In this document: piece after piece, positions 7,114 to 15,467 of the stretch
Layout of the letters: each line of letters starts with the position of its first letter
How positions within the stretch are numbered: position 1 is the first letter of the stretch
Assembly (NCBI GenBank): GCA_003225495.1
Contig: QIAJ01000079.1
Location: 1 to 44,034, forward strand
Direction: 5' to 3'
DNA: 44,034 nt
Origin: Acidobacteriota bacterium
GTDB taxonomy: Bacteria > Acidobacteriota > Terriglobia > Terriglobales > Acidobacteriaceae
Notes under the pieces: generated by a model
What the model saw: the letters and a program-made list of their open reading frames with translations, nothing else
Database searches by the model: none
Told to the model about the DNA's origin: nothing
Program-made: the position numbers and the translations under genes

Positions 7114-9657
7114 GTGAAGCGGCAGTTACTGACACCAAATACAACTATGTCGGGTTCCACTTTTTCGGCTCAGAAGTTGCTGCGCGCCCCGATCTTCTTT
7201 TTGTTGCTGACCGCCGCATATCTTTATCCCTTTCCGCAGGCAAACATTGTCTATCCGGCGGTCGTGCTCTTTCATGTGTTCGCCGGAGTCGCCGCCACTG
7301 TTCTGCTGGTCTTCCTGCTGATCCCGCTTCTGCGGCAGAGCAATCTTGTTGCGAAGTCGGGCTGGGTCTTAATTGCATTGGGAGCGGTCCTCGGTTTGGT
7401 TTTGCTCCGCACGGGCACGCCCCACAGCGAGTTCAAGTTGTTGTACGCGCATATCATCGCTTGCATTGCGGGCGCTGGTTGCCTGCTAGCCGAGTGGATT
7501 GGGCAGCGAGGCCGGCTGAGCTCAAACGCGGCCGTTCGATTAGTGGTGTGCCTCGCCGTACTGGCTGGGCTCGGATGGGCCGCACACTATCAGCGCGAGA
7601 ATCGCTGGCTCACCTACTACCTCATCAAGAATCCCACCCTGCCGCCCGCCACCATGGACGCAGAGGGCGACGGTCCGCAAGGCCCGTTCTTTCCAAGTTC
7701 CGCGCAGGTTTACGGCGGACAGAAGATTCCCAGCAAATTCTTCACGGAATCCGAGTCCTGCAAGCGCTGCCACGAAGACATCTACAAGCAGTGGTCGAGT
7801 TCAGCTCATCATTTCTCGTCGTTCAACAATCAGTGGTATCGCAAGTCGATCGAGTACATGCAGGACGTAGTCGGTACTAAGCCTTCGAAGTGGTGTGGAG
7901 GATGTCATGACCCGGCGGTGCTGTATGCCGGAAAGATGGACACTCCGATCAAGCAGATTGTGCACACGCCCGAGGCGCAAGCCGGACTGGGCTGCATGAT
8001 GTGTCACTCCATCGCCGATGTTAAGAGCACCATGGGCCAGGGGGATTTCTTCCTGGAGTATCCCAAACTGCACGAGCTTGCGGCCAGTCAAAACGCGGTT
8101 GTCCGTTATCTGCACGACACGATCACGAAGCTAAATCCAGAGCCGCATCGACGGGTTTTTCTCAAGCCATTCATGCGCGAGCAGACGGCTGAGTTCTGTT
8201 CGTCCTGTCACAAAGTTCATCTCGATGTTCCGGTCAATCACTATCGCTGGATTCGCGGGTTTAACGAATATGACAACTGGCAGGCGAGTGGAGTTTCCGG
8301 GCAGGGAGCGCGATCATTTTACTATCCGCCTAAGCCGCAGCAGTGCGCTGATTGCCACATGCCGCTCGAACCGTCGAAGGATCTGGGTAATGTTGCGGGG
8401 AAGATTCATTCGCATCGATTCCCAGGAGCCAACACGGCTTTGCCGACAGCCAATGAAGATGCGGAGCAACTAAAGGTCACACAGGATTTTCTGACGAGCG
8501 GCGCCCTGACGGTTGACATCTTTGCTATTTCCCCGGCGCGCGGCGAAGTAAAGGGAGCTTCCGCTCAGCACGAAGTGTCGACCACGTTCGCGGTCGGCGA
8601 GGAAGCCGAGGCGAAAATCACGCCCGGAGCGGCAGGCGAGGCTGCGCCCGTGACGGCGCCGCTGGATCGTTTGAAGCCTGCGGTTCGGCGCGGCGACACT
8701 GTGCGAGTGGATGTAGTCGTCCGCACCAAGCGCGTTGGGCACTTCTTCCCCGGCGGCACCGTCGATGCCTATGACACATGGCTCGAATTGAAAGGTGTCG
8801 ACGATAGCGGCCAGGTCATCTTTTGGAGCGGCGAGGTCGAGGACAACGGCAAAGGGCCGGTAGAGAAAGGCGCGCATTTTTATCGTTCGCTTCAGGTTGA
8901 CGGCCATGGTAATCCGATCAACAAGCGAAACGCCTGGGCGACGCGGGCGGTCGTCTACGTACGCCTGATCCCTCCGGGCGCAGCGGATACGGTTCATTAC
9001 CGCATGAAGATTCCGGAGAAGACAACGCGGAAAATAACTCTGACCGCGCGCCTGTGTTATCGAAAATTTTCCTGGTGGGGAACTCAGTTCTCTTTTGCGG
9101 GCATGCCGGAGCCTGCCGAGCCCGCCTCTAAGCTGGCGCCTGAATACGACGATCGGAAATTTGTTCTGACTGCTTCGCTGAAGGGAGTATCGGCGAAACA
9201 GGAACGGATTCCGGACGTACCGATTGTTACTGTCGCACAGAACCATGCTGTAATCGATGTGTTGCCCGCCAGCGCCCCCTTACCTCAGTCGAGGATCGAC
9301 TTACGGAAGGAAGACTGGCAGCGTTGGAACGATTACGGCATCGGCCTGTTGTTGCAGGGTGATTTGAAAGCTGCGCAGGTTGCGTTTGAAAAGGTCACCG
9401 AAGCCGATCCGCAAAACCCCGATGGGTGGGTCAATATCGGACGTGCCGCGCTTCAGGAGGGCGATGTGGTTCGGGCTCGCACCGTTCTTGAAAAAGCTCT
9501 TGCTCTTAGTCCCGATCTCGCGCGGGCGCACTTCTTTTATTCCGGTGTCTTGCGGCAGGAGGGAGCCTATGAGGACGCGGCGCAACATCTCAGGAAGGTA
9601 TTGGCACAGTATCCGCGGGATCGCGTGGCGGTGAACAATCTTGGTCCTTCAGCGTAA
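7114..9657 (+). CDS. Membrane-anchored pentaheme cytochrome c with TPR tail (frameshifted near 9641)
   Basis: This frame encodes 847 residues. Residues 20-170 hold about five hydrophobic segments, such as FFLLLTAAYLYPFP and FHVFAGVAATVLLVFLLIPL. A periplasmic region with five CxxCH haem sites follows: CKRCH (C216), CGGCH (C261), CMMCH (C294), CSSCH (C362) and CADCH (C411). The layout resembles the cytochrome c554/multihaem family. A beta-rich region with VGHFFPGGTVDAYDTWLEL follows, and TPR units start near residue 730. The frame stops abruptly inside a TPR (VAVNNLG then PSA and stop), while the rest of that repeat is read in another frame in the next entry. TPR spacing implies about 11 missing bases. 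The start is either GTG 7114 or ATG 7147, and neither has a good ribosome site. Likely roles are electron transfer in the periplasm and, through the TPRs, partner binding. Confidence 0.85.
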   Translation: MKRQLLTPNTTMSGSTFSAQKLLRAPIFFLLLTAAYLYPFPQANIVYPAVVLFHVFAGVAATVLLVFLLIPLLRQSNLVAKSGWVLIALGAVLGLVLLRTGTPHSEFKLLYAHIIACIAGAGCLLAEWIGQRGRLSSNAAVRLVVCLAVLAGLGWAAHYQRENRWLTYYLIKNPTLPPATMDAEGDGPQGPFFPSSAQVYGGQKIPSKFFTESESCKRCHEDIYKQWSSSAHHFSSFNNQWYRKSIEYMQDVVGTKPSKWCGGCHDPAVLYAGKMDTPIKQIVHTPEAQAGLGCMMCHSIADVKSTMGQGDFFLEYPKLHELAASQNAVVRYLHDTITKLNPEPHRRVFLKPFMREQTAEFCSSCHKVHLDVPVNHYRWIRGFNEYDNWQASGVSGQGARSFYYPPKPQQCADCHMPLEPSKDLGNVAGKIHSHRFPGANTALPTANEDAEQLKVTQDFLTSGALTVDIFAISPARGEVKGASAQHEVSTTFAVGEEAEAKITPGAAGEAAPVTAPLDRLKPAVRRGDTVRVDVVVRTKRVGHFFPGGTVDAYDTWLELKGVDDSGQVIFWSGEVEDNGKGPVEKGAHFYRSLQVDGHGNPINKRNAWATRAVVYVRLIPPGAADTVHYRMKIPEKTTRKITLTARLCYRKFSWWGTQFSFAGMPEPAEPASKLAPEYDDRKFVLTASLKGVSAKQERIPDVPIVTVAQNHAVIDVLPASAPLPQSRIDLRKEDWQRWNDYGIGLLLQGDLKAAQVAFEKVTEADPQNPDGWVNIGRAALQEGDVVRARTVLEKALALSPDLARAHFFYSGVLRQEGAYEDAAQHLRKVLAQYPRDRVAVNNLGPSA

Positions 9658-9988
9658 GTATCCGGAAGCTGTGCAAGTTCTTCAGCAGGTGCTGGCCATC
9701 GACCCCGAGGATCTCCAAGCGCACTACAACCTGATGCTCTGCTACAACGGCCTGGGCGACGAGAAAATGGCCAAGGAACACCAGGCGCGTTATTTGCGCT
9801 TCAAGGCCGACGAGTCTGCCCAAGCGATTACCGGGCCGTATCGACAGCTGAATCCCCAAGATAACAACGAGCGGCAAAGCATTCATGAGCACGTCTCGGT
9901 GCCATTGCCGGTGCGGGCTAGGGTGCAGGCGGTCAAACCTCGACAAGTAACGGATTCTGCCGGCATCGGCGCGGGTGGAGGCCGCTGA
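9641..9988 (+). CDS. TPR-containing C-terminus of the pentaheme cytochrome (frameshift fragment)
   Basis: These 115 residues continue the TPR array of the preceding frame. LVLQRKYPEAVQVLQQVL completes the repeat cut off at 9657, and AIDPEDLQAHYNLMLCYNGL is the next unit. They end in a low-complexity tail with GIGAGGGR. The nominal TTG start at 9641 lies inside the upstream frame and has no ribosome site, so this is not an independent gene. Its stop (TGA 9986-9988) overlaps the ATG of the next gene by one base, indicating translational coupling. That coupling would be lost if the upstream frameshift is real. If the frameshift is an assembly error, the true protein runs from 7114 or 7147 to 9988. 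Confidence 0.7.
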   Translation: MVLQRKYPEAVQVLQQVLAIDPEDLQAHYNLMLCYNGLGDEKMAKEHQARYLRFKADESAQAITGPYRQLNPQDNNERQSIHEHVSVPLPVRARVQAVKPRQVTDSAGIGAGGGR

Positions 9989-11730
9989 TGCGCTCTTCGG
10001 CAGAAATATTTAACAAAGGGGCACAGCGCTACCGAAGAAAGCTTGGCTCTAGCTTGCTTTATGTCTCGATGACTCTATGGTTGGCCGCATCTTTATTCCT
10101 GTTTCCCGCCGGCGCGCAGACCATCACCTTCGCCGACATCACGTCTCAGTCCGGCATCCGCTTCACCCACAACAACGGCGCATTCGGGAAAAAATGGCTT
10201 CCGGAAACCATGGGGCCAGGCTGCGCGTTCATTGACTATGACAATGATGGCTGGCCCGACGTGCTGCTCGTAAACGGACAGGACTGGGCCGGCCACGCGA
10301 AGAACGGCTCCACCACTCAGAAGCTCTATCACAACAATCACAACGGCACGTTCACAGACGTGACTGCCAAGTCGGGCCTCGCCGTTTCGTTCTACGGACT
10401 CGGCGCTGCGATTGGCGACTACGACAACGACGGCTTCGACGATATTTTCATCACTACACTCGGACAGAGCCATCTCTTTCACAACAACGGTAACGGCACT
10501 TTCAAAGATGTCACGACCGCCGCGGGCCTTTGGGGACCGAACGAATTCTCAACGAGCGCGGCATGGGTAGATTACGACCGCGACGGCAAGCTTGATCTGG
10601 TCGTCTCCAATTATGTGCAATGGTCCGAAAAAGGCGATCTTTACTGCACGCTCGACGGGACGCACAAATCGTACTGCACGCCGGAATCGTACAAAGGGAC
10701 ATCGGCACGGTTGTGGCACAACATCGGCGGCGGAAAATTTGAAGACGCTACGCAGAAGACTGGATTCTACGATCCCACGTCGAAGAGCCTGGGTGTTGCA
10801 ATTCTCGATTACAACGATGACGGCTGGCCTGACATTCTGATCGCCAACGATACGCAGCCCAACAAACTTTTTCTGAACAAAAAGAACGGAACGTTCGAAG
10901 AGCGCGCCGTTTCGGCGGGTATCGCATTTAGCGAAGATGGCATTGCGCGCGCCGGCATGGGCGTGGATGCCGCCGACTACGATCGCTCTGGCCACGCCAG
11001 TCTCATCATCACAAACTTCGCCAACCAGATGTTGTCGCTCTACCACAACGAAGGTAATGGACTCTTTGTGGACGAAGCACCGCGCTCCGAAGTAGGCCGT
11101 GCAACACTGGTTACGCTCGGATTCGGCTGCTTTTTTTTTGATTATGACAATGATGGCTGGCCCGACATCCTGATCGCCGACGGCCACATCGAAAATGAAA
11201 TCGAACGGGTGCAGAAGCGCGTGAGCTATGCCGAACCGCCGCACCTGTTCCGCAATCTGGGCAACGGCAAGTTTGAAGAGACGACAACGAAAGTCGGCCC
11301 GGCGTTCGCCACACCCAAAGTCGCGCGCGGCGCGGCCTATGCCGACATCAACAACGATGGGGCGCTGGACATATTGCTGACAACGAATGGCGGTCCTGTC
11401 CACCTTTACGGCAGCCAAGGCGGTACTAATCAGAGCCTGCGCGTGAAGCTGATCGGAACGAAATCGAATCGTGATGGCATCGGAGCCGTCGTTCGAGTCA
11501 GCGCCGGCAATGATAAACAGTGGCTCACCGTGAAGTCCGGCTCCAGCTACCTGTCGCAAAGCGAACTGGTGCTGACGTTCGGCTTGGGCTCGCGAACGAA
11601 AGCCGACACAGTCGAAGTGCAGTGGCCGAGCGGGCAGGTGGACAAGCTCTCGAACGTTTCATCGGGACAAACGGTGGCAATTCAGGAGGGGAAGGGTGTG
11701 ATTTCGCAACGCGCGTACGGGAAGAAGTAG
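9988..11730 (+). CDS. Secreted CRTAC1-family protein: seven FG-GAP/VCBS repeats plus ASPIC/UnbV
   Basis: A 580-residue exported protein. The signal peptide has an unusually long n-region and a hydrophobic core ending in FLFPAGAQT, with likely cleavage after AGA43. Seven calcium-loop motifs of the DxDxDGxxD type follow near residues 82, 144, 195, 274, 331, 385 and 453, for example DYDNDGWPDVLL and DINNDGALDILL. The fifth is degenerate (DYDRSGHASLII). Seven such loops fit a closed seven-bladed integrin-like propeller. The ASPIC/UnbV module lies at about 480-565 (SLRVKLIGTKSNRDGIGAVV, then VQWPSGQVDKL). The gene is joined to the cytochrome gene by an ATGA overlap with GGAGG just upstream, so the two should be co-translated. 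No enzyme activity is established for this domain pair in bacteria. I infer a binding or scaffold role at the cell surface or in the periplasm. Confidence 0.9.
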   Translation: MRSSAEIFNKGAQRYRRKLGSSLLYVSMTLWLAASLFLFPAGAQTITFADITSQSGIRFTHNNGAFGKKWLPETMGPGCAFIDYDNDGWPDVLLVNGQDWAGHAKNGSTTQKLYHNNHNGTFTDVTAKSGLAVSFYGLGAAIGDYDNDGFDDIFITTLGQSHLFHNNGNGTFKDVTTAAGLWGPNEFSTSAAWVDYDRDGKLDLVVSNYVQWSEKGDLYCTLDGTHKSYCTPESYKGTSARLWHNIGGGKFEDATQKTGFYDPTSKSLGVAILDYNDDGWPDILIANDTQPNKLFLNKKNGTFEERAVSAGIAFSEDGIARAGMGVDAADYDRSGHASLIITNFANQMLSLYHNEGNGLFVDEAPRSEVGRATLVTLGFGCFFFDYDNDGWPDILIADGHIENEIERVQKRVSYAEPPHLFRNLGNGKFEETTTKVGPAFATPKVARGAAYADINNDGALDILLTTNGGPVHLYGSQGGTNQSLRVKLIGTKSNRDGIGAVVRVSAGNDKQWLTVKSGSSYLSQSELVLTFGLGSRTKADTVEVQWPSGQVDKLSNVSSGQTVAIQEGKGVISQRAYGKK

Positions 11731-11756
11731 CCGGAGCATTGCCTTAACCAGGTGTT

Positions 11757-11830
11757 TGTCGTCCTGAGCGGAGAAAGACATTCGCGAAACGGATGACCTG
11801 CGGCGTCGAAGCATTCCTGCACTGTTTAAA
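11757..11830 (+). repeat. Probable degenerate interspersed intergenic repeat
   Basis: The stretch reads TGTCGTCCTGAGCGGAG, followed by GGCGTCGAAGCATTCCTGC and ACTGTTTAAA. This resembles the TGTCATCCTGAGCGAAGCGAAGGATCT-type intergenic element that recurs in many acidobacterial and other genomes. The resemblance is from memory and the copy is degenerate. It fills most of the spacer between two CRTAC1-type genes. No function can be assigned. Confidence 0.35.
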
Positions 11831-11898
11831 GAACGATGCAACGGCAAGGCATTTCGGTCCGGGTGCTTACTACTCGGATAGAATCACTCCTAACCTAG

Positions 11899-14800
11899 AT
11901 GATCCGCAAATTCAGCGTCGCCTTCATCGCCACTCTTCTTGTTGGTCTTCTGCTTGCTCTCGTCGGTGCCGCCCCAGCGGGTGACCCTCAGGAAGCCGCT
12001 CGACTGAATAATATCGGCGTTGCATACATGAACCAGCAGTTGTTCGAGAAGGGTCTGAAAGCATTCGAAGGAGCCGCCGCGAAAGATCCAAATCTCAAAG
12101 TCACGACGCTCAATCGCGGCGTGGCCTTACTGAATTTACAGCGCATTGACGAAGCGAAAGCTCTGCTCCAGAAAGCTTCGCAGGAGGATCCGAAAGATCC
12201 GCATCCCTGGTTCAACCTCGGCCTTTATTACAAAAATTCCGACAGCCCGCAGTCTGCGGTCGACGCGTTTCGTCGCGTTACAGAACTTGATCCCTACGAC
12301 GCCGATGCCTGGTACTTTCTCGGTTCCACGTACTCTCAGTTGAAGCAATATCCCGAGGCGATTGAAGCCTTCGAGCACGCGCTAAAGATCGATCCACTGC
12401 ACGCCTCGGCGCAATTTGGATTGTCCCGCGCCTACCAGCAATCCGGACAAGCCGACAAAGCCCGTGAAGGCCTGAAAAAATTCCAGTACATCACGCAGAA
12501 CAAGTTGGGCGCACCGATCAGCCTGGCATATGGAGAGCAAGGGAAGTATTCGCGGGCGGAGGAGTCGCCAGTGGCGGTGCAGAAGGTTGGGGCGGCGATT
12601 CCGGTGAGGTTCGTGGATGTGACACAAAGTGTGGGACTCAAATCCAGCCAATCGAATGTTCAATCCGCTGGAACCAACTCACTTTTGGGCTCCGGCGCGT
12701 GCTTCCTCGACTACGACAATGACGGTCTGATCGATGTCGTGCTTGCCGACAATGGCCCCCAGGGTGGACTTGCGTTATTACACAACATGAGTGGCAAGTT
12801 CCAAGACGTAACAAAAAAAGTGGGGCTCGATCCCGGGCTGCCAGCCATCGGTTGCGCTACTGGAGACTACGACAACGATGGCTTCACCGACATCGTGTTG
12901 ACTTTCAAAGATCGCGTCCAGTTATTGCACAACGAAAAAGATAGATTCAAAGACCTCACCTCCACTTCAGGAATTAAGGCTAATGGACCCAACGTGGCTC
13001 TGACCTTCGTCGACTATGACCACGATGGCGATCTCGATCTGTATATAACGCAAGCCTCCATCATGGGAGAGGCCCTCGTGCCCTCACCCATGCCTTTGCT
13101 GGGAGAGAAAGTTGAGCAGAACGACCAGCCCCTCAAGTCTAAGTGGGCTAATGAAGTCTGGCGCAATAATGGAAATGGCACATTTACCAATACAACGGAA
13201 GCAACTGGCCTGGGTGTGCAGGGTTACTACACAACAGCAGTGCTAACGGATTACAACAATGATCGCGCTGTGGATATTGTGGTCGCCGGCTGGCGTAGCG
13301 ACACGGCGATCTTCGAAAATCCTCGCGAAGGCAGTTTTCCCCGCCGAGATCCGTTCTCCCGATGGAGTAGTGCAAACGGTATTGCGATACTCGACTTCAA
13401 CCATGATAGATGGATGGATATCGCGTTCACTGATGACAGTGCGCCGGGAATCAGCCTTTGGGAAAACAAATTAGGGAAGACATTCGATCGGGTCCCACTT
13501 CCTGATATCGGCTGGGTCCGCGCCTACGGAGTCACCGCCATCGACTATGACAACGACGGCTGGGTCGACGTCGTCGCCGTCGGAGAGACGAAAGGTGGCA
13601 AGGGCGAAGTCCGCCTGTTTCGCAATCTAGGCCCTGATGGATGGAACGACGTCACTGCCGACGTCGGTCTCGACAAGATTCAACTCAATCAACCTCGTAC
13701 GGTCATCGCTGGCGATTACGACAATGACGGCGCCGTCGATATGCTGATCACGCAGAATCGCGGCACTGCTGTCCTGCTCCGAAACGAAGGCGGCAACAAG
13801 AACAACTCGCTGCGCCTCGCACTCAAAGGATTGAACGACAACAAGAGTGCCATCGGAACCAAGGTCGAAGTATTTTCTGCCGGTCTCAGACAGAAGTTTG
13901 AAGTGTACGGATCATCCGGATATCTCGGACAAAACTCACCGTACCTCACCATCGGCCTCGGCGAGGCGAAAGAAGCTGACGTCGTCCGCATGCTCTGGCC
14001 GACTGGCGTTCTGCAAGACGAGATCGAAGTCGCGGCCAATAAGGTGCAGAATATCCTGGAGATCGACCGCCGCGGCTCGTCCTGCCCGACGCTCTTTGTT
14101 TGGGATGGCACTCATTACAAACTCCTCGGCGACATGCTCGGCGCGGGCGTGGTCGGACACTGGGTCGCGACGAATAATGGGATCGTCGAACGTAACGTTG
14201 CGCGTCCCACCGAGTACATCAAGCTCGATCGGAATTCAGTCCGAGAGAAAGATGGCAAGCTCAGCCTCCGATTCATGGAGCCGCTGGAAGAGTCCGTGTA
14301 CCTCGACCGGGTGCAATTGCTCGCGGTCGATCATCCGGCCGGCGTGGAGGTTTATCCCAATGAATATTTCGCCAGCAATCCGCCCTACCCGCCGTTCAAG
14401 GTTGTGTTCAGCAATAAGAAAAATGCGCGACCGCCGGCGGGAGCCTGGGATGAGCATGGCCATAGTGTGCTGCCCGATTTGCTCGCGCATCATTATTTCG
14501 GAGACTTCAAGATTTTGTCCTTCGCGGGATTCACCGAGCCGCACACGCTTGAACTCGATCTCGGCGAGGCCTACCGGGGCGGCCCGCTCTGGCTGCTCAT
14601 GCACGGAGAAATCGAATACTTCACCGCCACCAGCATGTACGCCGCGGATCAGGCGCACCTCCAGCCGTTTGCGCCTTATGTTGAAGCGCAGGTCGCCAAT
14701 GGAAAGTGGGTTCGAGTAATTGATGATCTCGGTTTCCCGGCAGGCGGTGCTCGCACCATGACTGCGGACCTGACTGACAAACTTCCGCGGGGCTCGCGAC

Positions 14801-15378
14801 GCATTCGCTTTACCACGAATCTGCAAATTTATTGGGACAACATTCTGATCAGCCGCACTGAGCAAGCTCAGAGAGCGCGATTGACTTCGCTGCCGCTTGC
14901 GCGCGCCGATTTGAGCTTCCACGGATTCCCACTGAAGATCGAGAATCGGCCGCCCGGCAACGTGGAATACATTTACGAGAAAGTCAGCGCGACCGGACCT
15001 TATACGCGTCCGGCCGGCGCGTACACGCGCTACGGTGATGTCCGGCCGCTGCTGAATACGAGCGACGACAAGTTCGCAGTCTTTGGATCGGGCGATGAAG
15101 TCGCGCTTGATTTCGATCCGGGCGCGCTCCCGGCGCTCCCGCACGGATGGGTACGCGATTATTTCTTCGCCGCGCACGGCTACGAAAAAGATATGGACTT
15201 CTATGCCTACCGCGGCGATACGGTCGAGCCTCTGCCGTTTCGGGCCATGGATTCGTACCCGTACTTCCGCAAATCGTTTCCTGCTGATCCCGAGCATTTT
15301 GATTATCTTCTCGAATACAACACGCGGTTCATGTCGGGAAACGAAGCGAGTGGATACTCATTTCAGTATCCGAAATAG
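11899..15378 (+). CDS. Secreted TPR + FG-GAP + ASPIC/UnbV protein with a large unassigned C-terminal region
   Basis: A 1159-residue protein. The signal peptide is MIRKFSVAFIATLLVG followed by LLLALVGAAPA. Residues 30-205 carry about five TPRs, for example AWYFLGSTYSQLKQYPEAIE. Seven calcium-loop motifs of FG-GAP/VCBS type follow between about 270 and 620. The first is DYDNDGLIDVVL. The fourth and fifth are altered (DYNNDRAVDIVV, DFNHDRWMDIAF). The last is DYDNDGAVDMLI. ASPIC/UnbV is at about 635-720. From about 725 to the end lies a region that I do not recognise. It starts CPTLFVWDGTHYKLLGDMLG, contains several predicted beta segments and is rich in Tyr/Phe near the end. The TPR block resembles the tail of the cytochrome gene product. 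Spacing to the previous gene is 168 bases, and the ATG has no clear ribosome site. A terminator follows. Confidence 0.88.
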   Translation: MIRKFSVAFIATLLVGLLLALVGAAPAGDPQEAARLNNIGVAYMNQQLFEKGLKAFEGAAAKDPNLKVTTLNRGVALLNLQRIDEAKALLQKASQEDPKDPHPWFNLGLYYKNSDSPQSAVDAFRRVTELDPYDADAWYFLGSTYSQLKQYPEAIEAFEHALKIDPLHASAQFGLSRAYQQSGQADKAREGLKKFQYITQNKLGAPISLAYGEQGKYSRAEESPVAVQKVGAAIPVRFVDVTQSVGLKSSQSNVQSAGTNSLLGSGACFLDYDNDGLIDVVLADNGPQGGLALLHNMSGKFQDVTKKVGLDPGLPAIGCATGDYDNDGFTDIVLTFKDRVQLLHNEKDRFKDLTSTSGIKANGPNVALTFVDYDHDGDLDLYITQASIMGEALVPSPMPLLGEKVEQNDQPLKSKWANEVWRNNGNGTFTNTTEATGLGVQGYYTTAVLTDYNNDRAVDIVVAGWRSDTAIFENPREGSFPRRDPFSRWSSANGIAILDFNHDRWMDIAFTDDSAPGISLWENKLGKTFDRVPLPDIGWVRAYGVTAIDYDNDGWVDVVAVGETKGGKGEVRLFRNLGPDGWNDVTADVGLDKIQLNQPRTVIAGDYDNDGAVDMLITQNRGTAVLLRNEGGNKNNSLRLALKGLNDNKSAIGTKVEVFSAGLRQKFEVYGSSGYLGQNSPYLTIGLGEAKEADVVRMLWPTGVLQDEIEVAANKVQNILEIDRRGSSCPTLFVWDGTHYKLLGDMLGAGVVGHWVATNNGIVERNVARPTEYIKLDRNSVREKDGKLSLRFMEPLEESVYLDRVQLLAVDHPAGVEVYPNEYFASNPPYPPFKVVFSNKKNARPPAGAWDEHGHSVLPDLLAHHYFGDFKILSFAGFTEPHTLELDLGEAYRGGPLWLLMHGEIEYFTATSMYAADQAHLQPFAPYVEAQVANGKWVRVIDDLGFPAGGARTMTADLTDKLPRGSRRIRFTTNLQIYWDNILISRTEQAQRARLTSLPLARADLSFHGFPLKIENRPPGNVEYIYEKVSATGPYTRPAGAYTRYGDVRPLLNTSDDKFAVFGSGDEVALDFDPGALPALPHGWVRDYFFAAHGYEKDMDFYAYRGDTVEPLPFRAMDSYPYFRKSFPADPEHFDYLLEYNTRFMSGNEASGYSFQYPK

Positions 15379-15394
15379 TTCTGATTACTCTTAC

Positions 15395-15433
15395 AAACTG
15401 TCATCCCTCGCTTCGCTCGGACGACAGTTTTTT
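15395..15433 (+). terminator. Rho-independent terminator
   Basis: AAACTGTC at 15395-15402 pairs perfectly with GACAGTTT at 15423-15430, with further partial pairing inside (CCCTCGCTTCGCTCGG). It is followed by a run of six T (15428-15433). It lies 17 bases after the stop of the 1159-residue gene, so the next CRTAC1 gene probably has its own promoter. Confidence 0.75.
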
Positions 15434-15467
15434 GAAACGGTAGGCAGCCACGCTACAATCAAACTGC

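Noticed and set aside
6825..7880. 351-codon plus-strand frame between the amidase and the cytochrome
   Set aside because: It overlaps the ends of both real genes in a different frame, and its low-complexity sequence has no family features.
10200..11400. Tandem DNA repeats in the propeller genes considered as a CRISPR or satellite array
   Set aside because: The similarity is at the protein level (calcium loops), with variable spacing and no identical repeat units.
10549..11559. 336-codon open frame antisense to the first CRTAC1 gene
   Set aside because: It is produced by the regular GAC/GGC-rich codons of the FG-GAP repeats on the other strand; the real gene has signal peptide, motifs and coupling.
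14236..15297. 353-codon open frame antisense to the 1159-residue protein
   Set aside because: No recognisable motif or ribosome site; it is arginine-rich, as expected of a shadow frame.
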